From Monarcha castaneiventris obscurior (lineage: Eukaryota > Chordata > Aves > Passeriformes > Monarchidae): a stretch of 64,000 bases of DNA. The notes under the pieces are model-generated. The model saw only the letters and a program-made list of their open reading frames with translations, was not told where the DNA came from and searched no databases. Below, one piece after another: positions 10,470 to 23,160 of the stretch (positions within the stretch are counted from its first letter, which is position 1; each line of letters begins with the position of its first letter). Both the position numbers and the translations under genes were made by a program. Where the stretch lies: positions 806,001-870,000 of the forward strand of contig JAMPIT010000437.1 of assembly GCA_026261815.1 (NCBI GenBank), given 5' to 3'.

Positions 10470-11480
10470 TGTCCTGGGCATTTTTTTCTTTGCCTTCTCA
10501 CTGATTCTGCAAGTTTTCAGCAGCTGAAACCAAAACTGTCAGCTCCACATCACAAGTTTCTTTGTTTTCCTAGACTCTCTTTTGTGGCATCTGATGAAGA
10601 AATATTTAGGTGGCAGCACCCCTAATGATCAGAACTCATGCTCTCAAAAAGCCAGGCAACAATGAAGTAGCAAAGGTGCTGAAAAAAAAAATGGAATTCT
10701 TCAAAATCATTCCCGTGCTGGAAGATGGTGAGTAAAGGCTGCTCAGGTCTCCACATGCCATTCCCCCCTGACGGATGGCAGGCAGCGTGCCTCACTCAGG
10801 AGCTCGGCTGGAGGGAAGGCAGAGCACGGGCTGTGTTCGGGCTGTAGCAGCTCGGGCAGACACATCCTAGGAGAGGCTGCTGGACTCACCCTGCGCTGCC
10901 TGAGGTGCAGGAGGGAGGAGCCGGTGCCGGCAGGATGGCAGAGAGGGAGCGAGGATGCTCCCAGCCCCAGCTCCCTCCCGTCTGGATCGGCAGCCTGGAG
11001 CAGTGTCCCCGCTAAGCCACACCTCCGAGCCGGCACCGAAATCCAATGCAAATACTGCGGCTGATGTCAGCCGCGGATGTCATTCCCGTAAATCCCGAGC
11101 TGCTCCAGGGCTCGCACACCAGCTGGAACGCTCGTGTTCCCAGGCACTGCCTGCTCCGGGCTTGGCAGGGGCCCCGCCGCAGGATGAGGGGATGCGGGAC
11201 GGGCTCTGCTCTGCCCCCGGCATTCCCCTCCCACACGGACACACGGATGCTCCCGGACAGGCTCAGGGACACCTTTCGGGAGCAGCAGGGAGCTGTGTGA
11301 GGCGGCCCGGCGGCATCTGCCCTGGGGTAGCTCAGCTCAGCCTGGCCTCCGCAAACTTTCATTCCTCGCACGACCCCAACCCGAGCCCCATCAGGTGCTG
11401 AAAAGCTGTCCTGCTGTACTCTGAGCCATCACAGCCGCCCCGCATGTCCACAGCCGCGATGGCAGAGAGCGACACGAGCT
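10470..11480 (-). promoter_or_regulatory. GPR149 upstream region with a CpG-rich core
   Basis: The sequence upstream of the GPR149 ATG becomes CpG-rich at about 10780-11480, a likely promoter. At 11043-11053 a CCAAT box (11043-11047) overlaps a perfect octamer ATGCAAAT (11046-11053), the POU/OCT binding sequence. Two TGATGTCA/GGATGTCA CRE-like sites follow within 40 bases. The transcription start is not visible. The first 300 bases above the ATG are AT-rich and may be 5' UTR or a 5' intron. Confidence 0.5.
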
Positions 11481-14389
11481 TCCTGCAAGTTCCCTCAGGA
11501 TCCTCCTCCTCACACATCCCCCTGCCCCTGCTTGCTTTCTTCCTCTGCCTCTCTGCAGCTTTCTGGCACTGTGGGCAGAGCACTCCATCCTATGCCTCCT
11601 GTTTGTGTTTGGAAGGAAATATTCATCTGTGTTCTTGGGAAGAAAGACACTTTTTATTGTATTGTATAAGTTTGTCTTCTCACACAGAGTATTTTATGAT
11701 CTAAACTGCATCTTGCCACTCTCTGTGGCAGCTTTTATCTTATTTACAATATGGTGAGATTTCCTCCAGTTGTTCCATAGTTATAAACAGAAGGTTTATA
11801 ACTTCGGGAGTGGGAGGGATGAATTCAAACAGCTCCCCTTCATATTTATCTTTCTTTAACATGACTGATAAATTCTGATAAAACAGGTACAGAAAGATCA
11901 GTTTCATCCTAAAATTAAAGAGAGAATTCAATTGCAGTAAGAACCAAGCAACTCCACAAAAGGCAGCAGGATTTCCCCCACGGCTGTGCTCCAGGGAGCT
12001 GACCTGCACATTTAAGGAGATCCAAGCTCTGAAACATCTCCTGTGGCTGGGGCAAATGAACCTGAAACAGATTATCTGATCTCAAGGATGAGTTCACATT
12101 GCAATCTTTCAAACTTTACAGAAATACTAACTTTGCAATTGTAATTTCACTCCCAATTTCCCCCTGAATTCATGAATGGACTCAAGTAGGTCTGGGGGAG
12201 GCAAGGACAGGTAAGTGAGCAGAGAGGTGGGCAGGGTTATCACTATCCCCCATGTCCCAAATTTTCTGAAGAAACAGTGCTAGAATGGAATAACATAGCT
12301 CTGCCAAAAAGGCACAGGTAATGATGGTGCAGAAGCCCCGAGACAGGAGGAGACCTTTGTGCGTGTCCTTGGCTGGACTGTGCCAGGCAGGCAGGAGGCT
12401 GCAGATTCCTCAGTGCCTGATCCTTTCCTTCTCTGCCATTGGGCCTCTGCATGATGGGAGGTCCCAGCAAAGAACTGCCCTTCACTGTGCATGTATTTAT
12501 TCCTTATCCTGGTGTGAATTCTCCTTGCTAAGGAATGGTCCCAAAGAGAAGATCCATTGAGATGGGATCTCCCCTCTGGCCTCGCTTCACACAGAGCCCA
12601 GCAGGCTGGGAGTGGAACTCACAGAACAGCATGAGGTGAGTGATTTTGGTTTTGCCATGTCCCTGTAACAGCAGTAGAACACCCGTAACCCAGTGTGTCC
12701 GTGAGGTCACACTATCACTGAGCAAACCCAGCCACTCCACAATGCTTGGGAGCCACTCCTGCTTTGGAAGCTCCAAAATGTCTGTGCCGTGTTGGAGAAA
12801 AAGCCAATGTTGTGCAGTCTGTAACACCACACTACTGTGGGAAATTGCCCAGGGAGGGTTAAATGTAGAATCCAAACTGCTGAAGAAACAGTTATCCCTT
12901 TCTGAAGGGAGAGAATAAAAAAAGAAGATGGCATATGCTTGGAGTGACCCAGCTGTGACCCCATCTGGAAGCAGCAGAAAATCAGCTGTGTATATGGAGC
13001 TTTTTCCAATAATGATAAAATTAATGGCTGCAAGAGCCATGTGTAAGACTCTGCACATTTCACTGCCTGCTGTGTATTCCCAAAAGCTCTGCTGTGGGTT
13101 GTCTCAGCCCTTCATTGCTCCATCTTTACTTCCCCATCGCCTTCTCTCCCATTCAGTTCCAAGGAAGGCAGAGTGAGCAGATTGGGAAATTCAGCCCCAT
13201 AAGCTGTGATCAAATCCAGTTTTGATGACAGATTGAGAGCTCTGGAACCAAATTCTGCCTCGAGAGAACCAGGAGCTTGTGCAAGAACAGAGCTGGTTAG
13301 CACTGCTCTTACCTACACCCTGCATTTGATGGGGAACCTTCAGCCTGGGGCAGTGCTGCAGGAGCAGGGCTCCAGGGCTGCCACCAGCTGTAATTCCTGG
13401 GAATCTGTGCCTTGGGAAGTGCCCTGGCAGGGTCAGTACCACCACTCTGCAGGGTACAGAGTCCCACGTGTGTCTGAGGAAGGGATGCTCAGGGGATGAA
13501 CATCGGGGAAGGCAAAGCTCTGCCCTGGGGCTGTACCCTGATTAGGAGGTATCAAATTGGGAACGTGTGGAATATTAAGAGATCCATCCAGAAAGGATGT
13601 GCAGAGCTATGCCACTGACATCAAGCATTTATTAATGATTCCAGTCAAGAGAAAGAACTCATGAATATTTTAATGAGATTGTGAGGGGAAACCTCCCAAA
13701 CAAGATAAAATCACACTTAGCAAACAGCCTTGTAACTGCAGTGACAGTTCCAGCCTCTCTGATCTGCAGTTTCTGAGACTCAGGCTGTGACAGAGACTGC
13801 AGAAGCCAGGCTTAGTGCCAGCACAAGCTGGACATGGTGTGTCAGCAGGATACCAGGGACTATGGAAAGCCTTGCCATAAACATCTTTCTTCATCTGCCT
13901 AGCTGGAAACCATGGCTCACTCTCTTGGAGATGAAGGTTTCAGAGAAAGAAGAAATAATGCTTAAGAAGCCAAAGTATTTCCAAACACTGAATCTTTTCA
14001 GTTCATGTGTTTATCTTATTCCCTGGGGCTGATGACAAACTGGACTCTGGGTTCACAGGGAAGCAGAGTCTCCATCAGTGTCACTGTTGGTAGAACAGCC
14101 ATCACTGGGGGCACCAAGTCCCCTCACCCTGGCCTGAGGACAGCTCAGCATGTGCAGCTCAACCCCCAGCACAGCTCAGAGCTGCTGGGGAGGGACACAG
14201 ACAGACAGACACTGGGCCCTTCTGCACTGCAGCACAAGGCTGGAATATCTCCCATTAAATCACACTGCAAAACTACTGCAAACCCGGGTATGGATGCTGA
14301 AAAAGCCTCAGCAGAGAATTTCTTCAGCTCTCTGCAGCAGTTTGTGAGAGTTCTGTCTTTCCCATGCAGATTACTTTAACCAAGATTAC
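11481..14389. other. Intergenic, no feature recognised
   Basis: I see no exon, RNA gene or clear repeat here. The longest frame is 176 codons on the minus strand (13058-12528). It has no recognisable motif, and a frame of that length is about what chance gives in 64 kb over six frames. Confidence 0.6.
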
Positions 14390-14650
14390 AGTATTGTAAA
14401 CTTCTTGCACCTGCGGGTTGTTTGGCAGAATTGTTATGGTTCTAACTAGAAAACATTCAGAGATGGTGTCTTAGAACTTGCCCAATCCCCTTAGGGGGTG
14501 GTTGGCAAAACCAATCACCTTATGCCACTTAATACACTTTGTGAACTAACGTATCTAAGTCTTCTAAGAATTCATTAAAGTGCTTCCATTTACCCCTGAG
14601 CCTGGACTTTGTGTGGTTTCTCTACTCGGCCGCGGTGGAACAGCGACACC
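14390..14650 (+). mobile_element. Probable solo LTR remnant of an avian endogenous retrovirus, plus orientation
   Basis: A poly(A) signal ATTAAA at 14574-14579 is followed by TGCTTCCATTTACCCCTGAG and GTGTGGTTTCTCTACTCGG, then CGCGGTGGAACA. This resembles the R-U5 end of bird endogenous retroviral LTRs. No gag, pol or env reading frame and no second LTR is nearby, so it is a solo or decayed LTR. A clean target-site duplication was not found and the ends are approximate. Confidence 0.5.
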
Positions 14651-17600
14651 CAGGCACTGCGTTCTGGCCCCTGGCTCATTGCAGAAGCTCCAGGCACGAA
14701 GGGCTGGGAAATCCACAGTCTGCATTCAGACACCAGGAGTGGCCAAATTCCCCAAACACCCCTCACACCCCTGGCCAGCACAGGGGTGGGAACACAGGTC
14801 TGTCTCTGGTCTGACTCTGGGCACAGCAGCAGCACACACATCACACTGGCAGCCTAAAGGGATCATCGTATTTTTTCAACCACATGACACTGCAAAAAGC
14901 CAGGAAGCACTTGCTAAAGATGCCCATGATCCATGTGTTTTCCTAGGCAACAGGAATGTGCTTGGAGAGTCAAACCCCAGTACCAATGAGTCCCCTCCTG
15001 GCGATACAGGTGTGGATCAATGAGCAATCACAGGGTGCCCTGGTCAGGTGTACAGGGAGCAGATTTCAGGCTGACTTGTTTAAAAATAATATAAGAAGAA
15101 ATCCTCTCGATTGCCTCCACACTCTCTTGCATCCACAGCAGTTTTTAAACTATCAGGAGAGAATTTTAATCAAAAATTTATACACATTCATGATTGCAAT
15201 CACAAACTCCAAGTCCTCTCTGCTCTGCTCTCCATTCCTGTGTATGTGTTTCAGATTTACACATGAACACAGATGGTGTCTGTCCCAGTGAAACACATGG
15301 GGGATTTGCTCAGTAAAGTCCATGAAAGGACTGATCTTATTTATCACTGTCTAGTTAAAACATATCACAGAAAGAATGGATCAGGTTCTCAGGTTGCAGA
15401 AACTACATCAAATTCAGTTTCTGCGAGAATGCCCAGCTCTGCTCTGAGGAGAAAAAGCACTGCAACCCTTCCTACTAATACCAAAGAAAATTGGAAATTA
15501 ATAGGAAAGCTTCTCCTGACCCCCCAGCAGTACTACTGACAGTGCTGTTCACAACAGTGATCTCACACCATCTATCAGGTATCAACCAGGCCTTTAACTC
15601 CCTATTAAACTTTATGTAGGCAATAAATGAGCATGCACCAGAAGGTAACCGTGTGATCATCTGGATCGTCAGGACTAATCACTATCCCTTTCAACCTCCA
15701 GGACCCTTGAACCATCCCGACTCACAGGACTGATTTTCACTGAATCATGCCATAAACACTGACATTACCTGACATTACAGGAATAGGGCTTAATACTTTA
15801 AGGGAGGCTCTCATTTCCTTCTTTACATTGAATGAGCATCAAGATTCTTTAGATGCCGGATCTAATCTCTGGAAAATTGTCCACTTCTTTTTAAAGTGCC
15901 TTTCATACCTTGTGCACTCATGTCCTCTGATTCATGCCATGACTGTCAGATTAACATCCCAGTTTCTGGCAGACGCCAGAGCTCAGGATGTTTCTGGAAT
16001 GTACACACTGCGTTTGCTCCTGAAGGTTCTGCTACTTCCTTGGGACCTTCCCTGGTCCTTGCACATCATCTCCAGCTGGGAGAGCACAACCTGTTCCTCC
16101 AAGGGAGCTCCACACCCCTCACATGAGCATTACCTGGGGACAAAGAGGGACCCAAGTGCTTCTGCCCTGCAAATTCCAGAGCTAGGGAGCAGCGGCTGTT
16201 CTGGGAGTGGAGTGGTCTGTGTTCCTCACCACTGCATGGCTGCTGCTCTATTTTATTTTATCAAATATTTCCCACATCCATTAAAAAGTATGGCTCCCAT
16301 TATCCTGGGTTTATGTGGAGACAGCCCAGTTTGTGCCAGGAAAGCTGAGGAGATGAGGAACTGAGGAGCAGCAGCCCCTTACACAGCGTTTGCTTTGCAG
16401 AACATGTACTTATGAAATATGCATGTGCTGAGAGGTGATTAGGATGCAATTCCTCATTTTGATTAAAATGCTGCTTCCTTTATGTTTACTGAGCTTCACA
16501 AAACAGCCTGATTTGTATGCTTACATAGTATTTTTTGGGGGGCTTTTTATAAACTAAATTTAACTTCACTGCTATGTGTGCAAAAATGAATGCAAATATG
16601 CAACTTTCTTTAGCTTACAGTTATTAACCTGAGAGATAAACTGTTAACTCCAAGCCCAAAATGATGGCTTTATTTTTGGGGTGAGGGGCTGGGGTGCTGG
16701 CATTATATTTAATCACCTGGAGCCATTTTTGCCCAGGATTTCATGCCTCGATGCTGCCAGATGCAGCAGTAGGTTACTGTTAGACCCTGAGCCCATTTTC
16801 AGTATCCCATCAAAAGCCTTTTCTACTGGAATTCCTGAAGTTGTTAGGATCTGCAAAAAATTTCATAGTCTAGAGAAAATTGAAACTCATTTGGAGTAAG
16901 CTGCATTAGGTGGCAAAATGGGCCTTTCTTTCTCACAAATGGCAGAAAACAAGCCTTAGGGGACAGAAAAGAGATTTATTTTCTAGGAAAAGGTGCAGTA
17001 ATCTTGTTTTCCTGGCCATTTTACCAGTGCTTTTATTACAGATTTTGTATTATTCACTCCTGTGCCTGCACTCCACCAGGGCCTGAAAAATCCAGTAGCA
17101 CAGTGTTCTGAAATTGAGCTGGCTCCTGAATCAGGTTCTGTTATTATTTTAATGTCTCATACATCACTGCCTCTGTAAGACCTGCAAGAAGCCTTTTCAC
17201 AGTGAAGGTATCACTGCTCTTTGAGCCCCTAACCGTGTTCTGTCTCCTACCCTATTTTGAGACAGTAAAGTTTCTATTTCGTTGACAATGCCCAGCCTCC
17301 CTTCAGTCCTCAATTTCAATTAAAACAGAACAAAGATCTTAAGCCGATGTTCTGGTATCACTCACTCGGTATCTCTAACCTTTGGCAACAGGCACTGGGA
17401 AAACTGGGAGCTGGTCAAATTTGACACAGCTCCTTGTTCAAGGAAAACAAGTCTCTTAAAACCCCCACAAATCTGTTCAAACAGAAGGTGTTACTGAATT
17501 CTTCCTACAAGAAAACGTCTGCCAGTGCCAGGATCCATCCACTCCATTTTGCCTGTTGATAAGAGAATCCATGGGAGTAACTGTGTGATTTCATTCACCA

Positions 17601-18240
17601 CTCTTCAGTGAAATATTAATGAGCTTTTTTTTATTCTCCTCTGCTTCTCAGAACTGTTACACCCTTTATCTCCTGCCAGATTTGAATGAGGACATCAGCA
17701 AAGGTCACCATGACAATGGTAACTGTGAACTGCTTAAGCACAGGATGGATTTAGCACTGAGCATTGCCCAGGCCACTTACAGATGTAGTAGGAATCCTAA
17801 ATGTCTGCTTATCTCCCATTGAAAAAATTTCAATCAAACAGCAAATCGTGATCAGAGCAGCAACTCCCTGTGGCATACATTGGGCACTTAATGCAAGTGC
17901 AGCACTGCAGCCAGGAGCAGACAATAAATATTGGTCTGTAAAAATGTTAGGAAGACATTTAAGAGGAAAGACATTGAAGTAGAAAAAGGAAACAAAATGA
18001 CTAAGCCAAATTCCAGTGGAAATTATATCACAATCTGAAAAAACTGAAGTCAGTGGCTTCCCAAAGGCCCAGAAAATGGCACATGTTGTCCCAACACAAC
18101 TACAAGTTGCAAAACAAGTTGCAGGTGAAACAACAGAAGGAACATCTGCGGTGCAAATGAACAAACCCTTGTCTTCACGCTCAGGGCTAACAGAAAGGTC
18201 TCTGCCTGCTGGAAGAGTAATGATCCATCCCATGTGGTTA
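14651..18240. other. Intergenic, no feature recognised
   Basis: There is no gene, RNA or repeat that I can support. Frames of up to 178 codons (15828-16364, plus) lack recognisable motifs. Confidence 0.55.
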
Positions 18241-18250
18241 ATGGCCAGCA

Positions 18251-18284
18251 GATGCGTCAGCGTGACGTCCATGGGCTGACGTCA
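18251..18284. promoter_or_regulatory. CRE (CREB/ATF) site cluster
   Basis: A perfect palindromic CRE, TGACGTCA, lies at 18277-18284. It is preceded by TGACGTCC at 18263-18270 and GCGTCA at 18254-18259, giving three CREB/ATF-type sites in about 30 bases. CpG is depleted in the surrounding DNA, which makes such sites uncommon. It may be an intergenic enhancer; no activity can be inferred from sequence alone. Confidence 0.4.
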
Positions 18285-21200
18285 GCGGGAAATTCACTGT
18301 TCCCCCAAGAGCTGCACTCCAAGGATCTGCACATGGGGAGGGAGCTGCTGCACAGCCCTGCTTCCCACCATCCTCACAGCCTGCTCCCCTCCACCTCCCT
18401 GCCCAGCAAAACCTACGTCAGGAAAATCCAATTTTCCACAACGTGCTAAGAAAAGCTGAAAGGAAGATCCTTCACTTATTTACTTTCTTCCCAGGAGAAA
18501 ACCCACCCTGCCTTTATAAACTGCGTTCTCCAAGCTCAAGAATAAAATGACTGTCCTTACATCATGGATAGGAAACAATGAAGTAATTTCCATGGATATT
18601 TCCTTCTTTCCTTGCTGCTCACATGCTGGATGGGAGCAGACAGGGAGTCTCTTCCTACATCACTACAACACCCCAAGGAAGGCTTGGATTAGGGTAAGAG
18701 CAATACAGGGGGACATTTTTGCTTCTTCTTAACTTCCTCCACACTCATTTTCCCATAATGCCTCGTTTTTCATACCTGTTTTCAAATAAGATCCACTCAG
18801 GGTGAGGACAGCCAGTGGCAGAGCTGCCATGGGCACCTGAGGGCACTGGCACGAGGGGACAGACACTGACAACAGCAACAAAGGGTGCCTGAAGCTACAG
18901 CTTCTATACGGAATCCCTTGGAACAGGTAACCGCCATCAGAAATTAGCACTTCCACCTCGGGCCACAGGATGAGAAGTTTTACAGACCTTCTGTCCCCTG
19001 TGACAGTCACACCCTCCTGCTGAATGCACAGGGACCTCAGAGCACCTTCCCAAGCAGGAAACCTTTCCCTGTTAATGACAACCAGCAGAAGAAAGAAGTA
19101 CCCGTGGTCATCTTCTGTACCGTAACACGTTCAGAAAGCCCCAGAACCCACTACAGCTCACACTAGTGCTCAGAACAAGCTGACTGCTCTAAATGGGACA
19201 TTGTAGAACATAATGAACTTTCATTATTCATTCTCACTCTGAAATCTGCCTGAACATCTGTGCTTGTTGGGATTTCAAGTGGGATTGTTCAGACAAAATT
19301 ACAGAAGAATTTGCAGTGTGTGAGAGGAGGTTCTGGTATGGTCAAAGGAAGAAAATCAAAGCTTTACAGGGTCTCACATGACATCATTTAAGATTTTGAA
19401 CTTTCATTCTGCTCATATCCACCTCATTTGTTGCATTGATGACTGTTCGGGGGTGCCCAGTTCATGGCTCTCTTTTCATTTTCACCACTGAGTTCAGAAA
19501 GTGAGGCTGACGTCACATGTTCAGGACAGCCCGGCACTTCTCAGTAAAGGTTAAAACAGAACAATTGAATAAACATTAATCTCCATCACATACAGTGACC
19601 TCTACCAAAAGCTGGGATCAGTGAGGGTTGTGGAGACAGGACTATGTTGCACTTCTGCCTTGTTCAGTCCTGATGTATCGAATTTAGTCCTTCTTGACAA
19701 TCCTGAGTGGCTTTTGTTCTATTTTTACCTCCTCAAACATAGGGTAATGTCCCTAAAAGCAGAGTGAGAACATCAAAACAACTTCTGGAGCCAAAGTTCA
19801 GCCCCTGGAATCAAGGAACCCAATCTTTGACAAAGCTCCCAGAACATGCAGCCGTGCCAGAAATGGCTCCCAGACCTGTGTCTCGCTCTGCTAAAGCCTG
19901 GAGCAATCACTCCAAAACCTGCATCCTGTCAGGAGATATCACACTGCTAAAAGATTCCAGGGAAGTGGAGCCAACATTCCTGCAGCCAAGGAAAGGTTTC
20001 CTCTCAGGAAAACAGTCAGAGATAGTCTTGAACTAATTATAACGGAATTTGGAAGAGGCCATGAGATTTTTCAAAATAGGGAAATCCTTACTACTTAACT
20101 GAATTTATTTAGGAAATAATAAATAAACCCCCAAAAATTAAGGACAAAGCAAGCTGTGGTTGGGAATACTAAAGGATTTTCCTTTATGAAACTGCAACCT
20201 TGATCTCCTGTGGAGTTGCTATTAATGCATGACCTGTCCCCAGGCTCTGGCACTGTGGAGCTCTCTCTTCCAGCAGAGGGAGAAGGGACGCAGGTGAATG
20301 GACATTCAGGACAGTGACTCAGGTGTGAGAAGAACCACCACAAACCACTTTCCCATTTGTTTGGATTCCTGTCCCAGCTCGGTGGCTGATGAGCATCAGG
20401 TTATTGCAACATTTGTCCTTGTCTTTATGCATTGTCAGGACTCCTGGCACAGAATAGGGACCCATTTTCCAACTTGCATTTCTGGTTTGTTTTTTTTCCA
20501 TTTCCCTTAATTATCTGTAAATTTATACTGGTGATACAACTTATCCACTCTAAATGTCTCTGTTCTTGCTCAGCTGCTTTGAGCAGAAAGCCTGGCACCA
20601 GCAATATGCAAGATAACTGCATGTACAAAGAAAAATAAATAGATATGAGTCACAAAAAACACGGCTCTTGCTCACATGCCTGTGCTAAAAGAGCCAAGTT
20701 CTGCCCTCAGTCACCCCTTCAAAGGGGTGAAGAAATGACACCTAAGGTTGGGGCACACCACCAGTGGATACAATGGAGTTCACATGCATTTTCATGATGA
20801 AATGGTAAAATATGGATGTGCCATGAAGAAGCTTCACTCCAGAGTTCTGGAGGGCAGGAACGACTGAAAAATGACAAGTAGCAATTGAGCTAAAAAAGCT
20901 CCCATCAGCTGGTTGGCCCAAGCACAGTGCTGTTCCCACAGACACAAATCCAGGGACATGGACAACAGCGACTTTCACATGGAATTGCAGAAGCCGTTGA
21001 TGGGAAAGCACAGAAACCTCGTCTCTCATCAGGGAGAAGCAGCACAAGGGACGGACGGAGATGGAGAAAGGGTGGCAGAGGTGGCAGCAGAGCCCCAGGC
21101 TGCTCTCTCCAGCTCAGTCAGTAACTAATTCAGTACCACACGTCGCCCAGACTGACAGAGCACGGGGATGTTTCCTCTTGTTGCTGCACAGACCTCATTA

Positions 21201-22166
21201 CAGTAACACATCAGGTACACTCCTTTCCAGACTGAGCTGCAATCACTGTTGATTACCAGCCTATTAAACTCAATGGAATTACTTAAGTGCTTTCTCTGGA
21301 ATTAGTGCTGTTATCAGCATGGCTAATGGCAAGTGGTTTCAGTCATTTTACCACACACTTCTTATGTTTAACTTTATATAATGAAATAAAAATGACATTT
21401 TGACACAGTATGAAGTGAAATACCTTCTTTCTTGGTGTCTGGTTGGTTCAAGTATTTCCTCTGTGTATTTTCCGGAGCAGGTGTTTGATCATGATTTTCC
21501 GGCACATTTTCCTGTTCTTTAGCAGTGAATCAGCAGCTGGAATGCCACAGAAGGGGAGCAGCAATCACAGCAAAGACTAATGGTGCTTTAAAGGACTGCT
21601 AATAAATACACACAGTGTGAAAAACCTGCTTTGAACTGAAGAGACTGGACTCAGGACAGACCAGCTCCTGTGGGTTTTAGGCACCCATTTTTTCCAGATA
21701 TGCCGCCAGTGTCCACAACAGGACCTGGAGAAAGGGCCTGGAAGCATACAAGTGTTTCTCACAAAATCATTTTCATCTATACACATAAATTTAAAATTTC
21801 ATGTAGTGAATATGCTTTCTATAACAATTAAATTCATACTATGACTGAGAGCAGAAAAACATAAGCAAATAGGAAAAGAAGAGGTATGATAACACCAAAA
21901 AGTTTCAAGCAGAAACCTACATATTCCCTACAAGTGCACTGACGTGAACTTGAAATATAAAGGGTGAAATTTACTGTGCAAATTGTTTTTGAAGCCTCGG
22001 AAAGGTTAAATAAATGCCCCTAAATGTCAACATTAAAGGGCATTTTAAGAAGAACCAGTTTCTTTTCCTTTGCATAAGGGGAAAATTATTCTGGAGGTAA
22101 GATTTCTGCTCTATTATTATTTTATTTTGTTATTAATTACATCTCGATTCTTTATAGACTTTAAAG
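18285..22166. other. Intergenic, mostly featureless
   Basis: Apart from the CRE at 19508 I see no gene, RNA or dispersed repeat in this interval. All open frames are short, 101 codons or fewer. Confidence 0.55.
19508..19515. promoter_or_regulatory. Second perfect CRE palindrome
   Basis: TGACGTCA is in the context GAGGCTGACGTCACATG, sharing GCTGACGTCA with the site 1.2 kb away. A CACATG E-box-like sequence overlaps its right edge. Confidence 0.35.
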
Positions 22167-22425
22167 TCATAGAATCACAGCATTGGGTTGGAAGGACCTT
22201 AACACTCACCCAGTGCCACCCCTGCCAGGGCAGGGACACCTCCCACTGTCCCAGGCTGCTCCAAGCCCTGATTTCCACCCTGGCCTTGGGCACTGCCAGG
22301 GATCCAGGGGCAGCCACAGCTGCTCTGGGCACCCTGTGCCAGGGCCTGCCCACCCTCCCAGGGAACAATTCCTGCCCAATATCTATCCCAAATTTCCCCT
22401 CTTTGAGTTTGAAAGAGGGGGGAAA
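22167..22425 (-). mobile_element. CR1 LINE 3' fragment, minus orientation
   Basis: Read on the plus strand, TCATAGAATCACAG then TTGGGTTGGAAGGACCTT starts the reverse complement of a CR1 tail. It is followed by GGGACACCTCCCACTGTCCC and the run ending in GGGAACAATTCCTGCCCAA that marks this CR1 subfamily. It ends near 22425 and is 5'-truncated. The frames across it are not functional. Confidence 0.9.
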
Positions 22426-22859
22426 GGCAAGCACAGGACAAAGCCAGCAGCCTCTGGCTGCTTTGCTAGAAGCACATGGAATGCCCAGTGCCTTGGCACC
22501 AAGTCCTCAAAGGTTTTGTGGCTTTCCTGAGGGTCCAGACTAGGTTTGTACTCTGTGGAAAATGAGGAATTATAATTACAGTCAAGTTCAAGCCAAGCAA
22601 CACACTGAGTGGGAAACGAGCAGAACTGTACCGGTCGCTTCCGTAGTATGAGGTGCTAAAACCACCAGGGAACCGGGGGAAAATAGTACAAAAAGCATCA
22701 CAGGTTTTTGCCCTAATGTTAATACAATTAAAATTCCATTTGAGGTGATTTCTCCAACTGCAGCAGCTCTGTGGGCTGTGCTGGGGAACAGTGAGGAGGG
22801 GGAGCTCCGGCCACTGGCCAGGGCAGTGACCGCATGGGCGCTGGGCACCCAAGGTGCCA

Positions 22860-23160
22860 GAGTTTCTGTTCCGCGGCCGCGTTGGCAGCGGAGGCTGGGA
22901 ACGGCGAATGTTTCCCGGCAGCAGAGGGAGCTGCAGCCCCGCATTTACACCCGCATTTCAACCCCGTATTCACACCCGCATTTACACCCCGCATTCACAC
23001 CCGCATCCACACCCCGCATCCACTCCCGCATTTACACACAGGGAGACCCCGGCACACACGGCAGGACCCCGGGACATCCCGGGCCAGCCCGCAGGTGCCA
23101 GGGGCCTGGTGACTCCGGCCAAGGACAGCGTTGTGTCTCTGACCCGAAGGAGGCTCTAGG
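22860..23160. promoter_or_regulatory. Isolated CpG-dense segment between genes
   Basis: CpG dinucleotides are clustered here (CCGCGGCCGCGTTGGCAGCG near 22870, then the repeat units, then CCCCGGGACATCCCGGG near 23070), although no gene starts nearby. It could be an orphan CpG island, meaning an enhancer or non-coding RNA promoter, or simply GC-biased repeat DNA. Confidence 0.35.
22937..23036. repeat. Minisatellite of 13+12-bp units (25-bp dimers, four copies)
   Basis: Eight units alternate strictly between 13 and 12 bases, CCCCGCATTYACA then CCCGCATTTACA-like, so the true period is 25 bases repeated four times over exactly 100 bases. Nearly every unit carries one CpG in CCGCAT. The dimer structure implies duplication of a two-unit block. 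Confidence 0.9.
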
